Part shown: one piece after another, positions 1 to 7,913 of the stretch
How the letters are laid out: each line of letters begins with the position of its first letter
Position numbering within the stretch: position 1 is the first letter of the stretch
NCBI GenBank assembly: GCA_004555725.1
Contig: SFHC01000008.1
Location: forward strand, 21,624-85,623
Origin: [Eubacterium] saphenum
GTDB lineage: Bacteria > Bacillota > Clostridia > Peptostreptococcales > Anaerovoracaceae
Reading direction: 5' to 3'
DNA: 64,000 bases
Notes under the pieces: generated by a model
What the model saw: the letters and a program-made list of their open reading frames with translations, nothing else
What the model was told of the DNA's origin: nothing
Databases searched by the model: none
Made by a program: the position numbers and the translations under genes

Positions 1-1
1 G

Positions 2-403
2 GGTGAAGACGGCTCCACACTGGAAGCTGTAGAAGAAGCAGAATTCAACCTCGTCAGAAACGGACGCCATACCTACCTCTATCATCCGGAGAAGGGCGAG
101 GACTACGTCACCGTCCTGAAACATCTGAAGGAGACCGGAATCATCGTCCTTCTGGTGCTCGATGCTGACCAGGAACCGGATGATGCGCTCAGCTCCGACG
201 AGCATTACAAGCTGTGGTCTGAACTGAGCGGAAACGCAGATGCATCCGCGCCGGCGACCGCCGGAACGGCCGGAGCTGGCGGTGAAGCTGGTGCAGGAGG
301 CACTGGCGCGACTGCAACTGCATCTGCCGCGGAAATCGCACAGAAAATCTTCCAGATCACCAACGCCAACGTGACCATCGAATACAACAACTGGGTCATT
401 TAG
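2..403 (+). CDS. Hypothetical protein, C-terminal part (5' end outside window)
   Basis: The reading frame is open from the first complete codon of the window to a TAG at 401-403, so this is the last 133 residues of a longer protein. It has a mixed alpha/beta-looking part (residues 1-75 of the fragment) containing a hydrophobic strand IIVLLVLD. A low-complexity Ala/Gly/Thr-rich linker follows at about residues 78-110, and then a short ordered tail ending EYNNWVI. I recognise no family. The linker suggests a flexible hinge between two domains. A strong hairpin terminator follows at once, which supports a genuine gene end here. Confidence 0.6.
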   Translation, partial: GEDGSTLEAVEEAEFNLVRNGRHTYLYHPEKGEDYVTVLKHLKETGIIVLLVLDADQEPDDALSSDEHYKLWSELSGNADASAPATAGTAGAGGEAGAGGTGATATASAAEIAQKIFQITNANVTIEYNNWVI

Positions 404-456
404 CAGACGAGGACTAAGCAAATTCCATTACAATTATTATTCAACATATTCCTAAG

Positions 457-512
457 AGCCGCCGCCCGGACCATGTGCAGTCTGCATACAGTCCGGGCGG
501 CCGGTTATTTAA
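457..512 (+). terminator. Hairpin terminator after the partial gene
   Basis: An inverted repeat pairs GCCGCCCGGAC (461-471) with GTCCGGGCGGC (491-501), and the arms enclose a smaller pairing (ATGTGCAG against CTGCAT). A weak T-rich stretch (ttattt) follows. Its position just downstream of the stop codon fits a Rho-independent terminator. Confidence 0.6.
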
Positions 513-525
513 GCCTGAAATATGC

Positions 526-703
526 GGATTCCCGTCCGGCGGCCGTGTATACATGGAAACCCCGTCCACGGCCGTAAAAATCACGGAAAGGACGGGAATC
601 GGTTCAGAAAACCCTGAGATACCCGTCCGGCGGCCGTGTATACCCGGGATTCCCGTCCAACGGCCGTGTATACCCGGAATTCCCGTCCGGCAGTCTTGTA
701 TAC
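526..703 (+). repeat. 30-bp GC-rich repeat cluster with GTATAC cores
   Basis: Units beginning CCCGTCC occur at 531, 561, 622, 652 and 682, that is at steps of 30 bp apart from one 61-bp step. Four of the five end in TGTATAC; the 561 copy is degenerate there. Within the 61-bp step lies an inverted copy, GGACGGGAA (590-598). The unit is CGTCC, then a GGCCG block, then GTATAC. The same grammar is seen in the larger arrays at 4.8 kb and 63.6 kb. No convincing gene lies in 404-847; it holds a terminator, this cluster and the tRNA promoter. Confidence 0.8.
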
Positions 704-737
704 ATTGCCAATATTAGAAGATAAGTGTATTTTCCTC

Positions 738-765
738 TTTTCAATTTCTGAAAGTCCGATATAAT
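738..765 (+). promoter_or_regulatory. Probable promoter of the tRNA gene
   Basis: A perfect -10 box TATAAT (760-765) has a weak -35-like TTTTCA (738-743) 16 bp upstream. Transcription from about 772 would reach the tRNA gene after some 75 nt. Confidence 0.45.
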
Positions 766-847
766 GGAAGCCAGCAGGGAAAGCAGATGCACAGATCAGT
801 GCATATTCCCGGCTGCAACTTCATCATGTATTATTATGTATTATTCT

Positions 848-920
848 GGGGCATTGGCGCAGTTGGGAGCGCGTTTGACTGGCAGTCAAGAGGTCATGGG
901 TTCGAATCCCATATGCTCCA
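848..920 (+). tRNA. tRNA-Ala (anticodon GGC)
   Basis: A complete cloverleaf can be drawn. The acceptor stem is GGGGCAT/ATGCTCC, with the G3-U70 wobble pair that is the alanine identity element. The D arm uses GCGC/GCGC, the anticodon arm has loop CTGGCAG (anticodon GGC), and the T arm is ATGGG-TTCGAAT-CCCAT. The discriminator base is A and the terminal CCA is not encoded; a T-run (921-926) follows at once and probably ends transcription. Confidence 0.95.
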
Positions 921-1077
921 TTTTTTATTGGGAAAATCCGGCAGATCCTGTTGAATGAAGGCTGATTTAACTGTCAGAACGATGTGAAATCTGCAGTGCA
1001 TACTGGATATACGTGCAGGCGGACGCAGAGATACAATTTTCGGGAACACTGCCGGTAAAGAAAAGGGGCATTAGAAG

Positions 1078-2238
1078 ATGAGACCATTATCTGACCGAAC
1101 AGCACATTTTACAGATTCTGTTATTCGCCGCATGACGAGAATTTCCAATCGTTACGGTGCGGTGAATCTGTCGCAGGGCTTTCCGGATTTCAAACCGCCG
1201 GAAGAGATTCTGAAGCGGCTGCGTGAAGTGACTGAAGAAGATTTTCACCAGTATTCCATTACCTGGGGAGCTAAGGACACTCGCGAGGCACTCGCAGCCA
1301 AACAGTCGCACTATATGGGCATGGACATCGATCCGGAAACAGAGATTGTAATTACTGCCGGTTCGACAGAAGCAATGATGGCGTCGATGATGTCCGTTGT
1401 AAATCCTGGCGATAAAGTCGTTGTGTTTTCACCGTTTTATGAAAACTACGGCGCAGACGCGATTTTGTCCGGCGCAGATCCGATTTACGTCCCGCTGGTT
1501 CCGCCGGAGTATAATTTTGACCCGAACGTTCTGGAAGACGCATTTAAACAGGGCGCCAAGGCGCTCGTGCTCTGTAATCCGTCCAACCCGTGCGGCAAAG
1601 TGTTCACGCGCAAGGAGCTGATGACGATTGCAGAACTTGCCGAGAAATACGATGTCTACGTCATCACGGACGAGGTTTACGAACACATCGTTTACGCGCC
1701 GTATCAGCATGTATATTTTGCAGCCCTTCCAGGCATGAGAAAACGTACAATTTCCTGCAGCTCCCTGTCAAAGACGTACTCGATCACCGGCTGGCGTCTC
1801 GGTTATACGATTGCGCCGCCGGAAATCACCGACCGCATTCGCAAGGTGCACGATTTCCTGACCGTCGGCGCGGCGGCGCCTCTCCAGGAAGCCGTTATTC
1901 CGGGTCTGCAGTTCGGACAGAGTTACTATGATGAACTGCTCGCTGTTTATACACACAAGCGCGATCTTTTCCTGAACGGACTGGATAAGATCGGCCTGAA
2001 ACACAACATTCCGCAGGGCGCATATTACATCATGGTGGATATTTCCGAATTTGGCTATGATGACGATCTGAAATTCTGCGAAGACCTTGCGGAAAAAGTA
2101 AAAGTCGGCGCCGTTCAGGGATCCAGTTTCTTCCATGAACCGGAAAACCGCTATATCCGGTTCCATTTTGCCAAAAAAGATGAGACCCTGCAGGCGGCTC
2201 TTGAAAATTTGTCTGATATCTATAAATTGAAAAAATAA
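1078..2238 (+). CDS. Class I/II PLP-dependent aminotransferase
   Basis: This 386-residue protein is a fold-type I aminotransferase of the aspartate/aromatic group. It catalyses amino-group transfer using pyridoxal phosphate in the cytoplasm. The N-terminus has the NLSQGFPDF substrate-site motif. NPSNPCGKVF contains the conserved Asn, DEVYEH the PLP-interacting Asp/Tyr region, and SSLSKTYSITGWRLGY the Schiff-base lysine. The C-terminal arginine lies in NRYIRFHF. Length is normal for the family. The substrate cannot be told from sequence; aspartate, aromatic or kynurenine-type activity are all possible. It is a single gene closed by a perfect hairpin. A second, only distantly similar aminotransferase lies at 30457-31647. 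Confidence 0.9.
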   Translation: MRPLSDRTAHFTDSVIRRMTRISNRYGAVNLSQGFPDFKPPEEILKRLREVTEEDFHQYSITWGAKDTREALAAKQSHYMGMDIDPETEIVITAGSTEAMMASMMSVVNPGDKVVVFSPFYENYGADAILSGADPIYVPLVPPEYNFDPNVLEDAFKQGAKALVLCNPSNPCGKVFTRKELMTIAELAEKYDVYVITDEVYEHIVYAPYQHVYFAALPGMRKRTISCSSLSKTYSITGWRLGYTIAPPEITDRIRKVHDFLTVGAAAPLQEAVIPGLQFGQSYYDELLAVYTHKRDLFLNGLDKIGLKHNIPQGAYYIMVDISEFGYDDDLKFCEDLAEKVKVGAVQGSSFFHEPENRYIRFHFAKKDETLQAALENLSDIYKLKK

Positions 2239-2268
2239 GCGGTGCGCGTATGCGCGCAGATAATACGA

Positions 2269-2307
2269 AGCGGCTGTGAAAGCAATCGATTTGCTTTCAC
2301 AGCCGCT
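2269..2307. terminator. Bidirectional terminator
   Basis: A perfect 17-bp inverted repeat (2269-2285 with 2291-2307) encloses the 5-base loop TCGAT. It sits between two convergent genes, the aminotransferase and the AEC transporter, and can serve both. Confidence 0.85.
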
Positions 2308-2336
2308 CATTTATGTAAAAAAATGCCGGAGTATGC

Positions 2337-3296
2337 TTACAGATACCCAAGTGTTTTAAACAGGAACATCCAGGCGGTAAGGGTGATGGAACTGAGCAAA
2401 GTGGTCAGGATTACACTGCCGGCAGACAGCGCCCCATCGTGTCCGAACCCCTTCGCCATGACAAAACTGGTGACAGTCGTCGGCGATCCGCACATGATAA
2501 TGGCGGCGAGCAGCTCCTCTCCGTGGAATCCGAGCCGGATCGCCAGCGGAAGAAAGAGTATGCCCAGGCCGGCAAGCTTAAAAAATGCAGCGATTCCGGT
2601 CAGTTTAATCTGCGACATGGATTTTCCGAGGTTGAACGACGCGCCAAGAGCAAGCAGACCGAGAGGAGATGCTGTGTTTCCAAGGCTGTCCAGAGATGTG
2701 TCCAGGATTTTCGGCATAGGAATCTGCAGAAGCGACCAGAGGAGGCCCAGGAAAATACCAATCAGGAGCGGATTCTTCAGGACGTTCAGAAATGTGGAGC
2801 GGAACAGCTCTTTACTGAGTGGCTGCCGGTCCGGTTTGAAAAAGGAAAGGATAATCACCGCCATAATGTTATAAAGCGGCACCGCTCCCAAAATCATCAT
2901 CGGGATTTTTCCCGCCGTTCCGTACATATTCTGAGACAGCATGACGCCGAGAATGGCCGCGCTGCTGCGGTAGGCACTCTGGATGAATTCTCCTTGCACA
3001 TTACGTTTTGTCCGGCAGAGAGGATAAGAAATCAGCATGACCAGCCCGATGCTTGCGCAGGTGGCCAGGAAGCAGAAGAGAACGAATTTCCCGTCCCAGG
3101 CATCGTAGAAATTCCGGCTTGCGAGGCTGTAAAACAGAAGAACAGGAAGCGTGACCTTGAACACAAAGGCATTCAGCTTCTTGGTGAAATCGGCCGTCAT
3201 AACCCCGGTTTTTCGCAGAAACATGCCGACCGCCATCATCAGAAACGCCGGAATCGTCGTGTCCAGGCAAAGAACAAAATTATGCAGCATCATCAA
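2337..3296 (-). CDS. AEC-family (auxin efflux carrier-like) permease
   Basis: This integral membrane protein of 319 residues has about ten hydrophobic segments arranged as two five-helix halves, as in the AEC family (malate, malonate or other organic-anion carriers in bacteria). The N-terminal PAFLMMAVGMFLRKTG and the C-terminal AAIIMCGSPTTVTSFVMA segments are typical. A strong AAGGAG precedes three consecutive ATG codons, so the start may be 3296, 3293 or 3290; 3296 is given. The substrate is unknown. The gene is a monocistron convergent with the aminotransferase. Confidence 0.85.
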   Translation of the reverse strand: MMMLHNFVLCLDTTIPAFLMMAVGMFLRKTGVMTADFTKKLNAFVFKVTLPVLLFYSLASRNFYDAWDGKFVLFCFLATCASIGLVMLISYPLCRTKRNVQGEFIQSAYRSSAAILGVMLSQNMYGTAGKIPMMILGAVPLYNIMAVIILSFFKPDRQPLSKELFRSTFLNVLKNPLLIGIFLGLLWSLLQIPMPKILDTSLDSLGNTASPLGLLALGASFNLGKSMSQIKLTGIAAFFKLAGLGILFLPLAIRLGFHGEELLAAIIMCGSPTTVTSFVMAKGFGHDGALSAGSVILTTLLSSITLTAWMFLFKTLGYL

Positions 3297-3495
3297 TCTC
3301 CTTCCCGTGTAAAACAGCTGGGTACTATTGTACTGCGCTGCACACCCGCTGTGAAGAGAAAATAAGCATCATTTATTTTCTGTATACAGGAAATGTGTGT
3401 GTAAATCTGTGATAAAATTACAGAATCAGCGTATTGATCGGAAATGAAGAACATCTGTCTGCCTGATCCGCAGAGAGTAGAAACAGGAGGAAGGA

Positions 3496-4476
3496 ATGAG
3501 CAAGAACATTGATGTAACGGCGTTAGGTGAGCTTCTCGTCGATTTTACGGCCAATGGCATCAGCGCGCAGGGAAATCCGACCTATGAGGCCAATCCGGGC
3601 GGAGCGCCGTGCAACGTACTGGCGATGCTCGGGAACCTCGGGTGCCAGACCGCATTTATCGGAAAAGTCGGCGACGATGCGTTCGGGCAGATGCTGAAGA
3701 AGAAAGCGCAGGAGCAGGGAATCAACCTCTCCGGCCTGATGGTCGACCAGGAAGTACATACGACCCTGGCTTTTGTGCAGAAACTCGATAACGGCGACCG
3801 GGATTTTTCATTCTATCGCAATCCGGGAGCGGACATCCGCCTGACAAAAGAAGAGGTGCAAGATCATTCTGCGCTGATCGAAAACGCAAGAATCTTCCAC
3901 TTCGGGACACTGTCTATGACCGACGAGTGTGTAGAGGACGCGACGCTGGAAGCACTGCGCGTCGCAGAGGAAAGCGGCTGCCTGATTTCCTTTGATCCGA
4001 ACCTGCGGCCGCCGCTCTGGCGTTCCCGCATCTACGCCGAAGAAAAAATTCGGTACGGCTTATCAAAATGCGACATCCTGAAAATCTCCGATAACGAAGT
4101 TGAATTCCTGACTGGACGCGACGGAACCAATATCGAAGAGATGAAAGCCGGCGCCCGCGAACTCATCGACCAGTACCACATCCCGCTGGTCTTTGTCACC
4201 CTGGGACCGAACGGCTCCCTGGCCATCAAAGACGGAAACTGCGTATACCAGCCGGGATTCAAAATCGACGCCGTCGAAACCACCGGCGCCGGCGACACAT
4301 TCTGCGCCTGCGCGCTCTACCATGTCCTGAAATACGGCATCGACAACCTCGACCCGCAGCGCCTCTCCGAGCTCCTGCGCTTCGCAAACGCCGCAGCTTC
4401 TGTCATCACAGAACGAAAAGGCGCGCTCGCCGTCATGCCGACAGTAGAAGAGATCCAGGCGCGCCTGAACGCCTGA
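3496..4476 (+). CDS. PfkB-family carbohydrate kinase, probably fructokinase
   Basis: This 326-residue ribokinase-fold enzyme phosphorylates a sugar with ATP. The N-terminal substrate-site motif is PGGAPCNVLAMLGNLG and the C-terminal catalytic signature is ETTGAGDTFCACAL, with the catalytic Asp in GAGD. Overall it looks most like bacterial fructokinases (ScrK type). The start has a clear AGGAGGAAGGA site. No sucrose or fructose transport gene lies nearby, so the sugar is inferred from family resemblance only. The last codons are partly duplicated just downstream. Confidence 0.85.
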   Translation: MSKNIDVTALGELLVDFTANGISAQGNPTYEANPGGAPCNVLAMLGNLGCQTAFIGKVGDDAFGQMLKKKAQEQGINLSGLMVDQEVHTTLAFVQKLDNGDRDFSFYRNPGADIRLTKEEVQDHSALIENARIFHFGTLSMTDECVEDATLEALRVAEESGCLISFDPNLRPPLWRSRIYAEEKIRYGLSKCDILKISDNEVEFLTGRDGTNIEEMKAGARELIDQYHIPLVFVTLGPNGSLAIKDGNCVYQPGFKIDAVETTGAGDTFCACALYHVLKYGIDNLDPQRLSELLRFANAAASVITERKGALAVMPTVEEIQARLNA

Positions 4477-4578
4477 ACGTCTGCTGCCTGTATCCTGCGT
4501 AAGATGCAGAATCTGAAAGAGATCCAGGCGCGCCTAAACGCTTGAACGCTTGAACACCTGAATCCTTGAACGCTTGAA
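4447..4578 (+). repeat. Duplicated 3' end of the fructokinase gene plus short tandem repeats
   Basis: The last about 26 bp of the kinase gene (4447-4472, including GATCCAGGCGCGCCT) recur about 69 bp later at 4516-4541 with one change. Both copies lead into degenerate 9-10 bp repeats of the type AACGCTTGA (about 4463-4480 and 4536-4578). It looks like a local slippage duplication. The second copy is outside the reading frame of the gene. Confidence 0.75.
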
Positions 4579-4793
4579 ATTGCGTGTTAGAGGAAAGAAC
4601 AGGATGTAAATGGAAATAACTTTGGAAATGAGGGGCAGTCACTTCGGGAAAGCAGGGCAATCAAGAAGTTGCCCAAAGTGAAATTGATTTCAGGGAACTG
4701 CGGTGCCGGGGTATCTTTCCAAAGCTGCATGCGCCCGGCACCGCATCCTTCATCACCGCACTCAGGTATTGCCATCTCGAAATTTCCATTCGG

Positions 4794-5067
4794 GGATTGC
4801 GTCCAGAGTGCCGGTATACAGTATACCTGTGTCATAATTTCAAAACCGAAGATCTGGACGCAGAAAGGGCTCGGAAAGCGGCCGCGGAGCAGCGGGGATT
4901 GCGTCCAGAACGCTAGTATACAGTATACCCGTGTAATAATTTCAAAACCGAAGATCTGGACGCAGAAAGGGCTCGGAAAGCGGCCGCGAAGCAGCGAGAA
5001 TTGCGTCCAGAGTGCCAGTATACAGTATGCCCGGCTAATCTTACCAGTACCATTCACCTGGACGCAG
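4794..5067 (+). repeat. Array A: three 102-bp tandem repeats with GTATACAGTATAC cores
   Basis: Left arms GCGTCCAG lie at 4799, 4901 and 5003. Right arms GGACGCAG lie at 4856, 4958 and 5060. Both series are spaced exactly 102 bp. Each arm pair can form a stem around a 13-bp near-palindrome GTATACAGTATAC (4814-4826, 4916-4928, 5018-5030; the last has one change). Units 1 and 2 are nearly identical, including the 37-bp spacer; unit 3 differs in its interior. The region 4477-5579 has no convincing gene: it holds the kinase-tail duplication, this array, a solitary core at 5142 and the control region of lactate permease. Confidence 0.9.
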
Positions 5068-5141
5068 AAAGGTGTGATGATACTTTATTGCAATAAAAAT
5101 AATTCTATTGAATACGTGGATGCCTATTGAAATTTAATAAA

Positions 5142-5154
5142 TTATACAGTATAC
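5142..5154 (+). repeat. Solitary GTATAC-A-GTATAC-like core
   Basis: The sequence TTATACAGTATAC matches the array core except at its first base. It lies about 75 bp beyond array A without recognisable CGTCC arms. Confidence 0.6.
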
Positions 5155-5294
5155 TACTGACTAATCTGTTTCAGATAACGAATTTTGATAGCGATATCTG
5201 TAAAGAAATCTGAAAGTAACTGCACGTTTCATGCATTGAAATGTATGGATAATACATGATCTTGATTTCATATGGAGAAGTAAGCGCATTTTTA

Positions 5295-5422
5295 ATGTAT
5301 ACATAATACAATAAAAGGTGCATTTCGTCTTTGACCTTTTTATACGCGGAATCGTCTGACGATTTTGTTTATACAGGAATGGAAGCTATATTTGTATTAA
5401 CTATACTGTATTCTGTATACAT
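5295..5422 (+). promoter_or_regulatory. Lactate permease control region: promoter and two GTATAC palindromes
   Basis: A perfect palindrome ATGTATACAT lies at 5295-5304 and a related CTGTATACAT at 5413-5422. Between them TTGTTT (5365-5370) and TATATT (5387-5392), 16 bp apart, form a plausible promoter. The sites would bracket it. GTATAC-centred palindromes are the type of site bound by GntR/FCD regulators, a family that includes LldR regulators of lactate genes. That link is inference. Confidence 0.45.
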
Positions 5423-5498
5423 GATGAGAGGAGACAGTGACGACAGAAGAGACAGAAGAGATTTGCTGAGGATAGAGGATGTTTATTGAAGAGGATAG

Positions 5499-5576
5499 AT
5501 GAAACGCTGTTGCAGGAAGGCATGGATGAATGGGAGAGTACATGCCGTGAACGAACAAGTGAAATTGGAGGTATGA
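5499..5576 (+). CDS. Possible 25-residue leader peptide upstream of lactate permease
   Basis: A short frame starts with ATG 5499, preceded by GAAGAGG (5488-5494) at a short distance, and ends with TGA 5574-5576, three bases before the permease start. The product would be basic at its N-terminus with two adjacent cysteines. The close spacing would permit translational coupling. There is no similarity evidence and it may be chance. Confidence 0.2.
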   Translation: MKRCCRKAWMNGRVHAVNEQVKLEV

Positions 5577-5579
5577 TTG

Positions 5580-7097
5580 ATGTTGGAATTCATTTTGGCG
5601 CTGCTGCCGATCATCTGGCTGGTTATAGCGCTGTGTGTGATGAAAATGCAGGGATACAAGGCGTGTATGATTGCTGTTCTTGTCTCTGCAGCGGTAGGAA
5701 TATTGTATTTCAAGCTGAGTCTTGTTAATACTGCGACTGCTGCCTTGGAAGGAATAATGAACGCGCTGTGGCCGATATGCGCGGTCATTATTGCGGCACT
5801 TTTTGTCTATGAACTTACACTGGAAACAAAGGCCATGGATTCAATCAAGGCAATGCTGTCCGGTGTTTCTTCAAATAAGATGATTGTTCTGCTGATTATC
5901 GTATGGGGATTCGGAAATTTCATGGAAGGTATGGCCGGATTTGGTACAGCCGTTGCGATTCCGGCGGGAATCCTGGTTGCAATGGGCTATGATCCGATTC
6001 CGACGGTTATCGCCTGTCTGATCGTAAACTCAACCCCGACGGCGTTCGGATCCGTTGGCGTTCCGACTACAACGATTGCACAGGTAACCGGACTGAATGC
6101 GATGGCCGTATCCGGAGCCACGGCGATGCTGCAGTTTATTCTCACGGCTATTGCGCCGTTTGTTATGATCATCATTGTGGGAAAAGGTGTGAAAGCTCTC
6201 AAGGAAGTCTGGCCGATCGCGCTGATTTCATCCATTTCCTTCATCGTACCGCAGTACATCGCAGCGAAATTCATCGGACCGGAGCTTCCGAATATCCTCG
6301 GATCGGTTGTATGCATGATCTGCACCGTTGCAGCCGGGATTGCATATGAGAAGAAGCACAAATCAGAGGATGCCGAGCCGTCTGCAGCGATGAAAGACCT
6401 GACACTGAAGAAAGCGCTGGTTGCATGGAGTCCGTTTATCCTGATTTTCATTCTGCTGCTGTTCACATCCAGCATTATTCCGGCTCTGCACAATCCGATT
6501 GCAGCGGTTGCAAGCAAAGTTTCTGTATACACAGGAAAGAACCCGAATACACTGACCTTCAGCTGGCTGGACTGCCCGGGCGTAAAAATCTTTATCGCCG
6601 GACTGATCGGAGGCCTGATTCAGAGAGCATCCATAAAACGCATCTTGGGTGTATTCTGGAAAACCTTTAAAGCAAATATCAAGACTATTATTACCATCTG
6701 CAGCGTGCTCGCGACAGCAAAAATCATGGGATACAGCGGAATGATCAGTGCAATGGCAGCATTCCTGGTTGCTGTGACAGGAACCTTCTATCCGGCAATT
6801 TCCCCGCTGATCGGTATGATCGGAGGATTTGTAACCGGAAGCGGAACATCTACAGCTGTTCTGTTCGGAAAACTGCAGACAGACACTGCGGCTGCCATCC
6901 ACGCCAACCCAGATCTTCTGGCTGCGGCAAACCTGATGGGTGCTGGAATCGGAAAAGCGATCTCACCGCAGGGCATCGCAATCGGCTGCGCGGCATCCGG
7001 ACTTGCCGGCCATGAGAGCACCGTCCTCAGCAAAGTACTGAAATTTGCGGTAGTCTACGTTATTGTAGCAGGAATTGTAACATATATCATTGTATAG
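5580..7097 (+). CDS. lctP: L-lactate permease (LctP family)
   Basis: This 505-residue polytopic membrane protein belongs to the LctP family, which imports lactate or glycolate with protons. The N-terminal helix has the LPIIWLVIAL type sequence. The family hallmark GFGNFMEGMAGFGTAVAIP lies near residue 115 and GSVGVPTTTIAQVTG near 160; GAGIGKAISPQGIAIG is near the C-terminus. ATG 5580 is chosen because GGAGG (5568-5572) sits 7 bases upstream; a TTG one codon earlier is also in frame. No lactate dehydrogenase or lutABC genes lie nearby, so import or export cannot be decided. A hairpin terminator follows. Confidence 0.92.
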   Translation: MLEFILALLPIIWLVIALCVMKMQGYKACMIAVLVSAAVGILYFKLSLVNTATAALEGIMNALWPICAVIIAALFVYELTLETKAMDSIKAMLSGVSSNKMIVLLIIVWGFGNFMEGMAGFGTAVAIPAGILVAMGYDPIPTVIACLIVNSTPTAFGSVGVPTTTIAQVTGLNAMAVSGATAMLQFILTAIAPFVMIIIVGKGVKALKEVWPIALISSISFIVPQYIAAKFIGPELPNILGSVVCMICTVAAGIAYEKKHKSEDAEPSAAMKDLTLKKALVAWSPFILIFILLLFTSSIIPALHNPIAAVASKVSVYTGKNPNTLTFSWLDCPGVKIFIAGLIGGLIQRASIKRILGVFWKTFKANIKTIITICSVLATAKIMGYSGMISAMAAFLVAVTGTFYPAISPLIGMIGGFVTGSGTSTAVLFGKLQTDTAAAIHANPDLLAAANLMGAGIGKAISPQGIAIGCAASGLAGHESTVLSKVLKFAVVYVIVAGIVTYIIV

Positions 7098-7126
7098 CTT
7101 CTCATCAGATAGAATATTTTCAGAAG

Positions 7127-7154
7127 CGCGCGCAGTATCCGCTGCGCGCGTTTT
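7127..7154 (+). terminator. Rho-independent terminator of lactate permease
   Basis: CGCGCGCAG (7127-7135) pairs with CTGCGCGCG (7142-7150) across a 6-base loop, followed by TTTT. Confidence 0.85.
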
Positions 7155-7213
7155 GCAGTTCTGCGGTATAATCAGAAGAGTAATACAGGTATGCAGAAAG
7201 GAGCAGGATTATA

Positions 7214-7711
7214 ATGGAGAAGCTGAACTTGATCGGCTTTCACGAGCCAGAGAAGGAATATGGTTTTTTGAGCAATTGGTATGAGAGCGAGTTTCAGATT
7301 GATGGAAGGACATTTTCCTCCATCGAGCAGTATATGATGTATAAGAAAGCTGCAGTTTTTCACGATGAAGAACATGCGCAGGAAGTGCTGAACCTCACCG
7401 ACGCACGCGCCATTAAGGAAGTCGGCCGTAAAGTCAGAAACTATAACGATACTGTCTGGAACGGAATCCGTCAGATCATCGTCTATGAGGGTCTTATGGC
7501 AAAATTCAGCCAGAGCAAGGAATTACAGAAACAACTCCTGGATACCGGAGACGCTGTCCTTGCAGAATGCAACCCGGGCGATCCGGTATGGGGCATCGCC
7601 ATGGACAGAGACAACCCTGACCGGGAATACATGGATCGCTGGAAAGGAACCAATTACCTGGGATTCCTGCTGATGATGGTCAGAGATAAACTTCGTTCTG
7701 GAAAGAAATAA
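7214..7711 (+). CDS. NADAR-family protein (YbiA-like N-glycosidase)
   Basis: This 165-residue protein matches the NADAR fold. The N-terminal EYGFLSNWYESEFQIDG and IEQYMMYKKA motifs, the central YNDTVWNGIRQ, and the C-terminal ECNPGDPVWGIAMD carry the conserved acidic and aromatic residues of the active site. Known members hydrolyse N-glycosidic bonds in damaged riboflavin precursors or remove ADP-ribose from DNA or nucleosides. No DarT-like ADP-ribosyltransferase is adjacent, so a metabolite-repair role is as likely as defence. AAGGAG precedes the start, and a terminator closes the single gene. Confidence 0.9.
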   Translation: MEKLNLIGFHEPEKEYGFLSNWYESEFQIDGRTFSSIEQYMMYKKAAVFHDEEHAQEVLNLTDARAIKEVGRKVRNYNDTVWNGIRQIIVYEGLMAKFSQSKELQKQLLDTGDAVLAECNPGDPVWGIAMDRDNPDREYMDRWKGTNYLGFLLMMVRDKLRSGKK

Positions 7712-7743
7712 TCCGTCATCAGCACCAACAGAAGAGGAACGGA

Positions 7744-7756
7744 ATATACAGTATAC
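7744..7756 (+). repeat. Solitary GTATAC-A-GTATAC-like core
   Basis: ATATACAGTATAC matches the array core with one change at the first base. It lies between the NADAR stop codon and its terminator. Confidence 0.6.
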
Positions 7757-7761
7757 TTGAA

Positions 7762-7807
7762 CAATGCGCGATTTCGTAACAGCTGTTACCGAACCGCGCA
7801 TTGTTTT
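7762..7807 (+). terminator. Terminator of the NADAR gene
   Basis: CAATGCGCG (7762-7770) pairs with CGCGCATTG (7795-7803), and an inner pairing of GTAACAG with CTGTTAC extends the hairpin. TTTT follows. Confidence 0.8.
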
Positions 7808-7826
7808 ACGTTAAAATGATCACAAA

Positions 7827-7872
7827 CCGGCATTCCCGAAGAGGAAGAGCGTAAAAACTTCGGGAATACCGG
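7827..7872 (+). other. Second hairpin in the NADAR-hem intergenic region
   Basis: CCGG and ATTCCCGAAG on the left (7827-7841) pair with CTTCGGGAAT and CCGG on the right (7858-7872), with one bulge. There is no T-run, so the function is unclear; it may be part of an mRNA leader or act as a DNA site. Confidence 0.45.
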
Positions 7873-7913
7873 CGGGGAAGAGGAAGAGGGAAGAAAGATT
7901 AAATAACTATTAA

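Noticed and set aside
848..920. tRNA gene as an integration site of a mobile element
   Set aside because: No integrase and no repeat of the tRNA 3' end were seen on either side.
848..920. tRNA-Cys reading of the same cloverleaf
   Set aside because: The seven-base anticodon loop CTGGCAG places GGC, not GCA, at positions 34-36, and the G3-U70 pair confirms alanine.
4794..5067. CRISPR array
   Set aside because: The units are nearly identical along their whole length, with no unique spacers of constant size, and no cas genes are in the window.
4587..5130. Long open frames on both strands through array A (about 150 residues each)
   Set aside because: The 102-bp period is a multiple of three, so any frame open in one unit stays open in all. 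Neither frame has a convincing ribosome site, and the inverted arms fit a DNA or RNA structure better.
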